Origin: Lutacidiplasma sp049802875
GTDB taxonomy: Archaea > Thermoplasmatota > Thermoplasmata > Lutacidiplasmatales > UBA184
Reading direction: 5' to 3'
Assembly: GCA_049802875.1 (NCBI GenBank)
Contig: JBARNH010000027.1
Coordinates: 1-32,168, forward strand
Length of the DNA stretch: 32,168 nt
The notes under the pieces were generated by a model. That model worked only from the letters and a program-made list of their open reading frames with translations, ran no database searches and was not told the DNA's origin. Of the stretch, positions 6,800 to 15,631 are shown in pieces. The position numbers were made by a program, and so were the translations under genes. Position 1 is the stretch's first letter; each line of letters begins with the position of its first letter.

Positions 6800-9700
6800 A
6801 TGGGAGTCGTCGGTCGCGTCTCCGGCCCGGTCGTCATTGCTGACGGTCTCGAGGGCGCAAAGATGTTCGACGTCGTCCGCGTCGGCTCCCTCGGCCTGGT
6901 CGGAGAGATAATCCGGCTCGTTGGCGGGACCGCGACCGTACAGGTCTACGAGGATACGACGGGTATCCGCCCGGGCGATCCGGTCGAGAACACTGGCCAG
7001 GCTCTCTCCGTTGAGCTCGGTCCCGGATTGCTCAAATCGATCTATGACGGCGTGCAACGTCCGCTCGATGTGATCCAGAAGAGCCTCGGGGACTTCATCA
7101 CGCGGGGATTCGTCGCACCGCCCCTCGACGAAAAGGCGAAGTGGGAGTTTACAGCCACCGCGGAAATAGGGGCATCCGTCACGGCGGGGACGATACTCGG
7201 AACGGTACAGGAAACCCCCCTCATCCTCCACAAGATCATGGTTCCCCCGGGGGTAGAAGGGACCATCACGAAGCTGGAGAGCGGTACTTACACGATCCGC
7301 GAGCCGATCGGTTCGATCAAGAGCGCCTCGGGCACCCAACCCCTCTGGCTCAGCCAGAAGTGGGTCGTCCGAATCCCGCGACCAGTTCAGCAGAAACTCG
7401 CGCCCGGGATACCCCTCGTCACCGGACAACGAGTAATCGATTCATTTTTTCCCGTGGCAAAGGGCGGCACCGCCTGCGTTCCGGGGCCCTTCGGGTCCGG
7501 CAAGTGCATATCCGGGGATACCCCGGTCCAATTGGCGAGCGGTGCGATCTCCACGATCGAGGAAATCTACGCGGAGGCGCGAAGGGACGGCACGATCCGG
7601 GTCGACGGCCCTGACGAGTGGGTCACGCCGCGTTCCCCGATAGCGCTCTACTCCCTCGTAGGGAACCGACTAGTGAAGAGCCGAACTCAGACCCTCTACC
7701 GAGGAAAGAGCGACTCCATAGTGCGCGTTCGGACGCGCAGCGGGCGAACCGTCCGAGTGACCCCCGTACACCGCCTGTTCACGATCGGCCCGTACGGTAA
7801 CCTTACGGAAACGATGGCGCGAGACCTCCGGCCGGGGCAGTACGTCACCTCGGTACGAAAGCTCCCATCCCCCCAGCGAGATCAGCGATTGCACATCGAA
7901 CTTCCGCGACTCCTCCGGCACGGGAAGGCGATCCGTGTTCCCGAGATCATGACTCCCGATCTCGCCGAGTTCCTCGGTCTCTTCGTTGCCGAGGGGTACG
8001 TTCGGGGCAGAGGAACCGTCGTCTTCACGAATTCCGAAGACCGCCTCTTGAACCGGTTCATCTCCCTCACCCGGGAACTGTTCGGCATTGACGGCAAGCT
8101 GGAACTCCCCAGGGACCGAACTCCGAACGTTCTTGTGATGAGCAAATCGGTGGTGGACCTTCTGAACCAGCTCGGCACGGGACGAACCTCGGGTGAGAAG
8201 CACATCCCGAGCGCGGTACTGACCTCGAGCGACGCCGTGCTGGGAGCGTTCCTGCGGGGATACTATCTCGGTGACGGCGGGTTCTCCGAGGGTGAAGTCG
8301 AGTTCTGCACTGCCAGCCGGGACCTCGAGACGGAGCTGGCCTACGCGCTCAGCCGATTCGGCATCCTCTCCTCGATGGGTCGGAGGGTGATCGAGGGGGT
8401 CGAGTACTATCGGTTGTTCGTGCGGGGGACCGCCCACCTCTCCGCGCTGCACGGGCTCCTCGACTCCGACGCCCCGAGGGTCGCAGCAATCGCCCGCTAC
8501 GTCGACTCAAAGCGAACCACCTATACCTCGACGGACGTCGTGCCCCTTTCGCCAGACGCCATCGACCGGCTCTACCGCACTCGAACAAGTTACTCCGCCT
8601 TGCTCAAGGAAGGCATCGAGATTCACAACTACATCGGGAACGGGGAGAGAATGGGCGCTGCCACCTTCGTCCGTTTCATGCAGACTCCTGGGGAGGACCG
8701 TAGCAGCTTGGCGTCGGCCCCAGGGGCCTCTCGCCTGGTGGAACTTCTTGAGTCGGTCTACTGCGACGAGGTCGTCGAGGTCCGCGAGGAGAAGGACGGA
8801 CCGTTCGACGTGTACGACTTTTCGCTCCCCGAATACGGGAGCAATTTCGTCGGCGGGTTCGGCGGGCTCCTCCTGCACAACACCGTGATTCAGCAGCAGC
8901 TCGCGAAGTGGGCGGACTCGGATGTTGTCGTGTACGTCGGGTGCGGCGAACGCGGCAACGAGATGACGGAAGTTCTCGCGACGTTCCCGACCCTGGTCGA
9001 CCCGAAGACAAAGCGTCCGCTCATGGAACGGACTATCCTCATCGCCAACACTTCCAACATGCCTGTCGCGGCGCGTGAAGCAAGCGTCTACACGGGAATC
9101 ACGATTGCCGAATATTACCGGGACATGGGCTACGACGTCGCGCTCATGGCCGACTCCACCAGCCGATGGGCCGAGGCGATGCGGGAGATCTCGGGCCGGC
9201 TCGAGGAGATGCCCGGTGAGGAAGGGTATCCCGCTTACCTCGGTCGTCGGATTGCGGAATTCTACGAACGAGCAGGTCGGGTCGCGACGCTCTCCCCCGA
9301 GGGGCGCAATGGTTCGATCACGGTCGTCGGTGCTGTCTCTCCCGCGGGTGGAGACACTTCGGAACCCGTCAGCCAGAACACGCTACGCGTCGCTCGGGTC
9401 TTCTGGGCGCTCGATGCCTCCCTCGCGTCTCGTCGCCACTTCCCATCGATCAACTGGCTGCAGAGCTACTCGCTCTACATCAACGACCTCGAACCATGGT
9501 TCGGTGCCAATCTCTCAAAGGATTTCGTCCCGCTGAGACAGAAAGCGCTCGAGGTGCTCCAGAAGGAGTCCGAGCTTCAGGAGATCGTCCAGTTGGTCGG
9601 CGTCGACGCCCTGCCCGAGCGGGAGAAGGCCGTGCTCGACGTGGCCCGGATGCTCCGGGAGGACTACCTACAACAGAGCGCCTACGACGAGGTCGACACG

Positions 9701-9937
9701 TACACATCGATCCAGAAGCAGTTCCGCATGCTGCGCGCCATCCTATCATTCGGGGAACGAGAGCAGGAAGCGATCGGCAAGGGCGCGACCGTCGCCCAAC
9801 TGCAGCGGCTCCCCGTGCGTACTAAGCTCTCGCGCATGAAGTGGATTCCCGAAGCGGAGCTGCAGGGTCAATTCGACCAGCTCGAGACCGAGGTCGGTGA
9901 GGCCGTCGGTGCGGTGACCGCGACCGGAGGCAGCTGA
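6800..9937 (+). CDS. atpA: A-type ATP synthase catalytic subunit A, interrupted by an intein
   Basis: The 1045-residue precursor comprises an N-extein (1-235), an intein (236-694) and a C-extein (695-1045). After splicing the protein would be 586 residues, normal for archaeal AtpA. The N-extein carries the beta-barrel (MGVVGRVSGPVVIADGL) and the non-homologous bulge domain. The P-loop GPFGSGK-T is cut exactly between Lys and Thr. The C-extein has the conserved MADSTSRWAEAMREISGR region with GEEGYPAYLGRR downstream. It is the nucleotide-hydrolysing/synthesising subunit of the A3B3 hexamer. An SD (GGAGG) precedes the ATG at 6800. Because the intein splits the catalytic P-loop, the enzyme cannot work unless splicing occurs. 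Confidence 0.95.
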   Translation: MGVVGRVSGPVVIADGLEGAKMFDVVRVGSLGLVGEIIRLVGGTATVQVYEDTTGIRPGDPVENTGQALSVELGPGLLKSIYDGVQRPLDVIQKSLGDFITRGFVAPPLDEKAKWEFTATAEIGASVTAGTILGTVQETPLILHKIMVPPGVEGTITKLESGTYTIREPIGSIKSASGTQPLWLSQKWVVRIPRPVQQKLAPGIPLVTGQRVIDSFFPVAKGGTACVPGPFGSGKCISGDTPVQLASGAISTIEEIYAEARRDGTIRVDGPDEWVTPRSPIALYSLVGNRLVKSRTQTLYRGKSDSIVRVRTRSGRTVRVTPVHRLFTIGPYGNLTETMARDLRPGQYVTSVRKLPSPQRDQRLHIELPRLLRHGKAIRVPEIMTPDLAEFLGLFVAEGYVRGRGTVVFTNSEDRLLNRFISLTRELFGIDGKLELPRDRTPNVLVMSKSVVDLLNQLGTGRTSGEKHIPSAVLTSSDAVLGAFLRGYYLGDGGFSEGEVEFCTASRDLETELAYALSRFGILSSMGRRVIEGVEYYRLFVRGTAHLSALHGLLDSDAPRVAAIARYVDSKRTTYTSTDVVPLSPDAIDRLYRTRTSYSALLKEGIEIHNYIGNGERMGAATFVRFMQTPGEDRSSLASAPGASRLVELLESVYCDEVVEVREEKDGPFDVYDFSLPEYGSNFVGGFGGLLLHNTVIQQQLAKWADSDVVVYVGCGERGNEMTEVLATFPTLVDPKTKRPLMERTILIANTSNMPVAAREASVYTGITIAEYYRDMGYDVALMADSTSRWAEAMREISGRLEEMPGEEGYPAYLGRRIAEFYERAGRVATLSPEGRNGSITVVGAVSPAGGDTSEPVSQNTLRVARVFWALDASLASRRHFPSINWLQSYSLYINDLEPWFGANLSKDFVPLRQKALEVLQKESELQEIVQLVGVDALPEREKAVLDVARMLREDYLQQSAYDEVDTYTSIQKQFRMLRAILSFGEREQEAIGKGATVAQLQRLPVRTKLSRMKWIPEAELQGQFDQLETEVGEAVGAVTATGGS
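7505..8881 (+). mobile_element. Intein with LAGLIDADG homing endonuclease in the AtpA P-loop
   Basis: The 459-residue in-frame insertion begins at Cys (CISGDTPVQLASG, block A) and ends in LLLHN, followed by Thr as the +1 nucleophile. Block B has the TxxH motif (RVTPVHRLF) and block F is VYDFSLPEYGSNFVGG. The central domain has both dodecapeptide motifs of a LAGLIDADG endonuclease: FLGLFVAEGY and FLRGYYLGDGGF, each with an acidic residue (Glu and Asp) at the metal position. All splicing and endonuclease blocks are therefore present, and I see no frameshift. Insertion between Lys and Thr of GPFGSGKT is, as I recall, the position of the VMA intein of Thermoplasma, so shared ancestry or horizontal homing is likely. 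Confidence 0.95.
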
Positions 9938-9940
9938 GCG

Positions 9941-11368
9941 ATGGCCGCCAAAGGGGCCGCGTCCTCGAAGCCGATCCCCGACATTCCGATCGACTACCGG
10001 ACTGTCGACCGCGTGACCGGTCCCCTGCTCTTCGTTCGCGACGTCGCTAATGCCGCCTACGGCGAGATTGTGGAGATCGCGCTCCCGAACGGCGAACGTC
10101 GCCAGGGCCAGGTGCTCGATTCGCGGAAGGGGCTGGCGATCGTCCAAGTGTTCGGACCGACGATGGGGATGAACATCGAGGAGACCAGCGTCAAGTTCCT
10201 TGGCGAAGTCGCCACCCTGCCCGTATCGGACGAGCTGCTCGGCCGCGTCTTCAACGGACTCGGCGAACCGAAGGACGGTGGCCCGAAGATCGTGAGCGAG
10301 ACCCAACTCGAGATCGTTGGGAACGCGATGAACCCCTATTCGCGGGAGGAGCCGAGCGAGTTCATCCAAACGGGAATCTCGACAATCGACGCGATGAACA
10401 CGCTCGTCCGGGGGCAGAAGCTCCCGATCTTTTCAGGCGCGGGCCTTCCCCACAATCAGATCGCGGCGCAGATCGTTCGCCAGGCGAAATTGCGGAATTC
10501 CACAGAGGGATTCGCCGTCGTCTTCGCCGCGATGGGGATCACGAGCGAAGAGGCGAACTTCTTCCTGAAGGAGTTCGAGTCGACCGGTGCGCTCGAGCGC
10601 GCGGTCGTCTTCCTGAACCTCTCTTCCGACCCGTCCATGGAACGTGTCGTGACGCCCCGAATGGCACTCACCGCGGCCGAGTTCCTCGCCTACGAACGCG
10701 ACTTGCACGTCCTGGTCGTGCTGACGGACATGACGAACTACTGCGAGGCGTTGCGTGAGGTCTCCGCCGCGCGCGATGAGGTCCCGGGGCGACGCGGGTA
10801 TCCCGGTTACATGTACACCGACCTAGCGACGATCTATGAACGCGCGGGGAAGATCCACGGGCGCAAAGGGTCGATCACCCAGCTCCCGATCCTGACCATG
10901 CCGGCGGACGACGTGACCCACCCGATCCCCGACCTCACCGGTTACATCACGGAGGGACAGATCTACGTCAGCCGCGAGTTGCAACGCCGCGGCGTCTACC
11001 CTCCGATCGACGTACTCCCATCCCTCTCTCGACTGATGAACCAAGGGATCGGCAAGACCCGGACGAGAGAGGACCACCGCGGAGTGGCCGACCAACTGTT
11101 CGCGGCCTACGCGACAGGGAAGGATCAGCGCGCCCTCTCCGCGATCGTCGGGGAGGAGTCGCTCAGTGCCGTCGATCGGTTGTACCTCAAGGCGGCCGAC
11201 CGGTTCGAGACCGAGTTCGTCAACCAACGTCCGGACGAGGACCGGACGATCGACCAGAGCCTCTCGATCGGCTGGGACATCCTCTCGGACCTCCCGGACT
11301 CGGAGCTGAAGCGGATCAAACCCGAGTTCGTCGAAAAGTACCGCGTCCGGAAGAGCACCGTCACGTAA
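9941..11368 (+). CDS. atpB: A-type ATP synthase subunit B
   Basis: The 475-residue protein is the non-catalytic nucleotide-binding subunit alternating with A in the hexamer. It has IDYRTVDRVTGPLLFV at the N-terminus and KLPIFSGAGLPHNQIAAQI at the place of the P-loop, where lack of GKT is normal for B subunits. Further B-subunit segments are RRGYPGYMYTDLATIYERAG, GSITQLPILTMPADDVTHPIPD and PSLSRLMNQGIGKTRTREDH. The ATG starts 3 bases after the atpA stop, with GGAGG 10 bases before it inside the end of atpA. There is no intein or insertion in this subunit. Confidence 0.95.
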   Translation: MAAKGAASSKPIPDIPIDYRTVDRVTGPLLFVRDVANAAYGEIVEIALPNGERRQGQVLDSRKGLAIVQVFGPTMGMNIEETSVKFLGEVATLPVSDELLGRVFNGLGEPKDGGPKIVSETQLEIVGNAMNPYSREEPSEFIQTGISTIDAMNTLVRGQKLPIFSGAGLPHNQIAAQIVRQAKLRNSTEGFAVVFAAMGITSEEANFFLKEFESTGALERAVVFLNLSSDPSMERVVTPRMALTAAEFLAYERDLHVLVVLTDMTNYCEALREVSAARDEVPGRRGYPGYMYTDLATIYERAGKIHGRKGSITQLPILTMPADDVTHPIPDLTGYITEGQIYVSRELQRRGVYPPIDVLPSLSRLMNQGIGKTRTREDHRGVADQLFAAYATGKDQRALSAIVGEESLSAVDRLYLKAADRFETEFVNQRPDEDRTIDQSLSIGWDILSDLPDSELKRIKPEFVEKYRVRKSTVT

Positions 11369-11386
11369 GACCGGAGAGGGGGAGAG

Positions 11387-12022
11387 GTGCCGGCCGAAAC
11401 CGTCCGCCCGACGCGCCTCGAGCTCTTGCGCACTCGTCGACGGATCGTCGTCGCCAAGAAGGGACTGAACCTCCTCAAGTTGAAGCGGACGGCGCTGATC
11501 GTGGAGTTCTTCTCGATCTCGAAGGAGGCGATGAAACTGCGCAGCGACCTGCAGGCGCGGATCGCCCGCGGTTACGAGTCGATCCGGATGGCGGAGATGA
11601 TGGAGGGGCCGACCCGTCTCGAGAGCATCTCGATGCTGCTACCCGACGTCCGCCCGGTGCAGGTGGCCACAAAGAACGTGATGGGCGTTCGCACCCCGCG
11701 AGTCGACCGCGGCGAGTACAAACCCGTCGCAGCACCCGAGCTCCTCGACCTGCCCACATCGGTCAACGAATCGATCCGCCACTTCCAGGGGATCTACTCG
11801 GTCGTCCTCGACATCGCGGAGAAGGAGAACGCGCTCCGGCGACTCCTGAAGGAGATCGAGAAGACGAAGCGGCGGGCCAGCGCGATCGAGAACGTGCTGA
11901 TCCCGCGGCTCCAGGGGACGGTTCGGTACATCAAGTTCCGATTTGACGAGCTGGAGCGCGACTCGTTCAGCATGTTGAAGAGCGTCAAGCGCAAGATGGA
12001 GGCCGATGCCGCCAGCGTCTAA
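11387..12022 (+). CDS. atpD: A-type ATP synthase subunit D
   Basis: The 211-residue protein is the long coiled-coil rotor shaft of the central stalk. It has the hallmark N-terminus VRPTRLELLRTRRRIVVAKKG and KLKRTALIVEFF. The C-terminal helix (ALRRLLKEIEKTKRRASAIENVLIP, then FDELERDSFSMLKSVKRK) is also typical. The start is GTG with a purine-rich GGAGAGGGGGAGAG directly upstream. Its 3' end overlaps the 41-aa membrane ORF by 17 bases. Confidence 0.93.
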   Translation: MPAETVRPTRLELLRTRRRIVVAKKGLNLLKLKRTALIVEFFSISKEAMKLRSDLQARIARGYESIRMAEMMEGPTRLESISMLLPDVRPVQVATKNVMGVRTPRVDRGEYKPVAAPELLDLPTSVNESIRHFQGIYSVVLDIAEKENALRRLLKEIEKTKRRASAIENVLIPRLQGTVRYIKFRFDELERDSFSMLKSVKRKMEADAASV

Positions 12023-12131
12023 CTCCGCGGAGCGCCGATTCCGCATCGCACGCGGCGTATCGATCATCGTCAAGCTCGCGGTGCTCGCGGGTATCCTCGT
12101 GCTGATCGTCGTATACGTCGGAGGCCGGTAG
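12006..12131 (+). CDS. 41-aa single-span membrane protein inside the ATP synthase operon
   Basis: This short ORF begins with ATG 17 bases before the end of atpD (+1 frame relative to it) and stops in TAG directly abutting the ATG of atpH. It fills what would otherwise be a 109-base gap in a tightly packed operon. The product starts MPPASNSAERRFRIARG and continues into one hydrophobic helix of about 21 residues (SIIVKLAVLAGILVLIVVYVG) with a basic N-terminal flank, typical of a small single-pass membrane protein. A GGAGG lies 3 bases before its ATG (short spacing). The SD of atpH (GGAGG, 7 bases before its ATG) is inside this ORF, so translation is probably coupled. No standard A-ATPase subunit matches it. 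A small membrane-sector or assembly factor is a reasonable guess, but no function is shown by sequence. Confidence 0.62.
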   Translation: MPPASNSAERRFRIARGVSIIVKLAVLAGILVLIVVYVGGR

Positions 12132-12494
12132 ATGCCGCCCGCCACCGGGCCCACCGGCACACCCCTCGGCTCTATCGACGCCTTGAAGCGCGTGAAGGAG
12201 GCCGAGAGTGATTGGGAACTGCGGCTCCGAACGGCCCGTGGCGAGGCCGAGGAAGCGATCGAGCGATTGCGATCGGAGAGCGAAGCCGCGGTCAAAGCAG
12301 CGCAAGCAACGGCAGAATCCGAACGGGCGCGACTCGTCCAGGCCGCGCGAACTGAGGCCGAGCGCGAAGCCGGCGAGATTCTCTCAGCCGGAACTCGCGC
12401 TGCGGAGGCGGCCGCACGAGGAGAGGGAAAGCGTCCCGCCGACCAGGAGGCCGCGATCGTCGCGGTCGTGCTGGCCGGTTTCCTGAAGGACTGA
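12132..12494 (+). CDS. atpH: A-type ATP synthase peripheral stalk subunit H
   Basis: The 120-residue protein is almost entirely coiled coil after a Pro/Gly-rich start. ALKRVKEAESDWELRLRTA begins the helix, which continues through long Ala/Glu/Arg heptads to a hydrophobic end (AAIVAVVLAGFLKD). This is the pattern of archaeal subunit H (G-like), which pairs with subunit E to form the peripheral stalks. It sits between the 41-aa membrane ORF and atpI, its usual place before I. Sequence identity to known H proteins cannot be judged here because coiled coils diverge quickly, so the call rests on coiled-coil pattern and operon position. Confidence 0.8.
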   Translation: MPPATGPTGTPLGSIDALKRVKEAESDWELRLRTARGEAEEAIERLRSESEAAVKAAQATAESERARLVQAARTEAEREAGEILSAGTRAAEAAARGEGKRPADQEAAIVAVVLAGFLKD

Positions 12495-12509
12495 CGGAGC
12501 GGTAGCGAC

Positions 12510-14531
12510 ATGGGACTCCTACGCCCGGAACGGATGACGAAGGTCGGCATCCTCGGTCTCAAGGAGGACCGAGAACGGGTCCTCACGGTATTGCACGACC
12601 TCCGGATTGCGCAGGTGGAGCCTCTCTCGCCGGCAGCACTCGCCGGACTCGCTCCGGAGCGGGGTACCGAGACGCAACGGGCGATCGGTGACGAGGCGCT
12701 CCGCTTCCGCGGCTTGAAGACCGCGCTGCCCGCGGTCCCGGTGGGCGCGCCGCGTCGTTTCGATTCGCTCGCCGACATCCTCGCCGCAACCCGGACCGTG
12801 CCGATCGACGCGGAGGTCGGCGAACTCACCCGGGAGAACGACCGTCTCCTCTCCGAGCGGCAGGCGACCGAGGAGACGATCTCGCTGCTCGAGAAGCTCG
12901 GGTTCTACTCCGACCGTCTCGACCTGCTGCGCGCTCAGAGCTTCGTCAGCTTCTTTGGAGAGGGAGACCCCGAGGCCACGACCGCCCTGCGCGCGGCACT
13001 ACCGCTGAGCGCCGACGCCCAATTCCTGAACGACCCGACGGGTTCCGGACGATTCCTGATCAGCCTCCGACGGAACTCCGCCGACCTCCTCGCCCGGACC
13101 GCCCAAACGAGCGGAGTCCACCTCTCGGCCGTTCCGCCGCTCTCCGGCACGGCCTCACAGGAGCTCGAGCACCTCCGGCTCCGTCGAGAGGAGATCCTTC
13201 GACGTCGGGTCGCGATCGCCGAGCGACTCGGCGCCCTCGCACGGGACTGGTACCCCACCGTCGCGGCGATCGACGAGGCGCTCCAGGTCGAGAACCGCAA
13301 GGTCGAGGTCCTCGCGAAGCTCGGTGCGGGACGTTCCACTTTCGCCCTTGAGGCCTGGGTCCCCAGTCGCGATATGCCGCGTTTCGAGAAGGTCATCGAT
13401 TCGGCGAGCGGTGGGCGCGCGTACCTCTACTCGGTGCCGACGGAGGAGGAGCCGCCGACGCTGATGAGCCACCCCGGAGGCATTCGCCGATTCGAGTTCT
13501 TCATCAAGTTCTACTCGCTACCTCAGTCGGACGAGTGGGACCCTACGCTCGTCTTCGCGATCGTTTTCCCGATCTTCTTCGGCCTTATGCTCGGCGACTG
13601 GGGCTACGGTCTAACGATACTACTGATCTGTCTGTGGATGATCGCGGGATTCCCCGGTGTCCGGTACCTCCCGAAATTCGGGCGGACGTTCGTATCACGG
13701 ATCATGGGTCCCCAGGGTATGCGCCAGCTCGCGTACGCGCTCCTTCCCGGATGCGCCATCGCGATCGGGCTCGGGGTCTACTGGGACGAGTTCTTCGGTT
13801 ACCACCTTTTCGGCCGGCTCTTCAGCTATAGCGCACCGGTCGACCTGCTCCGGTCGGACGACGTCGGAGCCCTGCTGATAATCGCCGGCTTCATCGGGCT
13901 CGCGATGGTGACGGTCGGCTTCCTCTTCGGGCTCCTGAAGGAGTACTTCCACCACCACCCCCGCGGGGTCGTCGGGAAGGCCGGTGGGATCGCGTTCTCC
14001 TGGGGGGTCGCGTTCATGGGCCTCTCGGTCATCATGGTGAAGACGCTCGGGCCCCTCACCAAGTCGCGCTCCTTCTCGAGCCCATTCTTCGACTTCTACC
14101 TCGCGGTCCTCGCGGTCGGGCTCGTGATGATGATCGGCGGCGAGGGGATCCAAACCGGCATGATGAGCCTGATCGAGATCGTGAGCCACATCCTCTCCTA
14201 CACCCGGCTCTTGGGGATCCTGCTCGCGAGCGTCATCCTGGCCCTCGTCATCAACTCGGTCGGCGGCGGCCTGATCGGGGGCGGCGCGGTGGTCGGGATC
14301 ATCGCGGGCCTCGCGATCATCCTCGTCGGTCAGTCGTTCAACGTGATCCTTGGCGTCTTCGAGCCCGGGATCCAAGGTGCGCGGCTGATCTTCGTCGAGT
14401 ACTTCTCGAAGTTCTACTCGGGGAACGGGAAGCCGTTCCGCCCGTTCGGGGGCGCGCGCACGCATACCGCCTCGAGCCTGACGCCCGAGGGGGCTCCGGC
14501 GGGGCCGTTCGTGCAGTCCCCGCCGACGTAG
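12510..14531 (+). CDS. atpI: A-type ATP synthase subunit I (a-subunit)
   Basis: The 673-residue protein has a cytosolic N-terminal half with coiled-coil arms (residues 1 to about 340, beginning MGLLRPERMTKVGILGLKEDR). The membrane half starts near residue 347 (VFAIVFPIFFGLMLGDWGYG) and has about seven or eight helices. The conserved ion-channel Arg is R566 in SHILSYTRLLGILLAS. Together with the c-ring it forms the ion path across the membrane. The C-terminal 30 residues are a hydrophilic Pro/Gly tail. It is the last gene of the plus-strand operon and converges on atpC with only 13 bases between the stop codons. Confidence 0.95.
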   Translation: MGLLRPERMTKVGILGLKEDRERVLTVLHDLRIAQVEPLSPAALAGLAPERGTETQRAIGDEALRFRGLKTALPAVPVGAPRRFDSLADILAATRTVPIDAEVGELTRENDRLLSERQATEETISLLEKLGFYSDRLDLLRAQSFVSFFGEGDPEATTALRAALPLSADAQFLNDPTGSGRFLISLRRNSADLLARTAQTSGVHLSAVPPLSGTASQELEHLRLRREEILRRRVAIAERLGALARDWYPTVAAIDEALQVENRKVEVLAKLGAGRSTFALEAWVPSRDMPRFEKVIDSASGGRAYLYSVPTEEEPPTLMSHPGGIRRFEFFIKFYSLPQSDEWDPTLVFAIVFPIFFGLMLGDWGYGLTILLICLWMIAGFPGVRYLPKFGRTFVSRIMGPQGMRQLAYALLPGCAIAIGLGVYWDEFFGYHLFGRLFSYSAPVDLLRSDDVGALLIIAGFIGLAMVTVGFLFGLLKEYFHHHPRGVVGKAGGIAFSWGVAFMGLSVIMVKTLGPLTKSRSFSSPFFDFYLAVLAVGLVMMIGGEGIQTGMMSLIEIVSHILSYTRLLGILLASVILALVINSVGGGLIGGGAVVGIIAGLAIILVGQSFNVILGVFEPGIQGARLIFVEYFSKFYSGNGKPFRPFGGARTHTASSLTPEGAPAGPFVQSPPT

Positions 14532-14544
14532 GACCGCGACCGCC

Positions 14545-15621
14545 CTAGAGGCGCGGCGAGACGAGCAACGGCCCGAGCCGGTCGTTGGCGATCCCGTAGA
14601 GCTTCGCGAACGCGATCCGGCGCACGTCCTCGCGCTCGAGTTCCGCGAGCAGCAGGTAGGTGAATATCACGGCCAGAGAGAGCGGGTAGGTGCGGAGTCG
14701 TCGGAGCTCGCCGATGGCCCGGTCCCGCGCGAGCGCGGCCTCGAAGCCCGTCAGGCTCTGCGCGCTCGTGTACTCGGCCGTTCCTTCCGCGATGGAGGAG
14801 AACCGCGCGCTCAAGCGGTCGGCGAGCTCGGGGATCCCGCGGACGCCGTAGAGGTCCGGGACCTGGGCGGCGGGGAGGGTCCCGCCCTCGAACCAGCGCG
14901 CAACGACCTCGTCCATCGGGAGGTCGGCCGCCTTTCCCTTGAGGAGCAGGAGGGCGTTGCGAACGTCGATCTCGCTCGCGAGGAACTGCCGGACGACCCA
15001 CTCGTCGCCCTGGAAGAACCGCGCGGCCTCGAGCACCCGGTGGTAGTATTCGCGGTCGAGCGCGTGGAGGATCGGGAAGATGTCGTGCGTCCGCTGGAAC
15101 GCCTCGACGAGGGGCAGGACCGTAGCGCCGTAGCCGTACCGGACGAGGCCGGTTGCGATCGCCTCGACCGTCGGCTGTGCGAGGAGCTGGCGGAAGTCAT
15201 CCAGCGTGAGCACCCCTGCGTAGAGCCCGGCGGGGATCTCGCGGCTCGACACGAGATGGTCCTCCGTCTCGGTGACCGACCGGCCCTGCGCCTTCGCCGC
15301 GAGGATCAGCTCTACGTTCTGAAGGTCCCAGCGGGTGAGGTAGGCGCCCACAACGCCGCGGCCCGCGTACGGGGTCGCCTCGTAGGCGTGGCGGTTGCGG
15401 CGTACGAACGTCCGGTTGATCGCGATCTCGACGAGGGCGGCGCCCTGGTAGGCGGCGCGCGTTGCCTGCACGTCCGGGCCATAGGGAGTACCCTCGAGGA
15501 TCTTCGCGACCTCGTTCGGGTCCTTCGCGTTCGTGAGCTGCGCATACGTCTCCTTCGAGAGGAAGGCGGTGAACTCCGGCTTCAGGCGCCCGAGGGCGCT
15601 CGCGTACGCGGAGGCGGCCAT
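14545..15621 (-). CDS. atpC: A-type ATP synthase subunit C
   Basis: The 358-residue soluble subunit sits as a funnel between the c-ring and the D/F shaft (V-ATPase d-type). Family features are the start YASALGRLKPEFTAFLSKETYAQL, the segment YLTRWDLQNVELILAAKAQG, EWVVRQFLASEIDVRNALLLLKGKA, and the end REDVRRIAFAKLYGIANDRLGP. It is the last gene of the minus-strand atpK-E-C operon, starting 10 bases after the atpE stop. Its stop lies only 13 bases from the end of atpI on the opposite strand, with no T-rich terminator, so the two ATP synthase transcripts probably overlap at their 3' ends. Confidence 0.92.
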   Translation of the reverse strand: MAASAYASALGRLKPEFTAFLSKETYAQLTNAKDPNEVAKILEGTPYGPDVQATRAAYQGAALVEIAINRTFVRRNRHAYEATPYAGRGVVGAYLTRWDLQNVELILAAKAQGRSVTETEDHLVSSREIPAGLYAGVLTLDDFRQLLAQPTVEAIATGLVRYGYGATVLPLVEAFQRTHDIFPILHALDREYYHRVLEAARFFQGDEWVVRQFLASEIDVRNALLLLKGKAADLPMDEVVARWFEGGTLPAAQVPDLYGVRGIPELADRLSARFSSIAEGTAEYTSAQSLTGFEAALARDRAIGELRRLRTYPLSLAVIFTYLLLAELEREDVRRIAFAKLYGIANDRLGPLLVSPRL

Positions 15622-15631
15622 GCGGTCCGTC

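Noticed and set aside
7505..8881. Frameshifted or decayed intein
   Set aside because: The frame is open throughout and all splicing and endonuclease blocks are recognisable.
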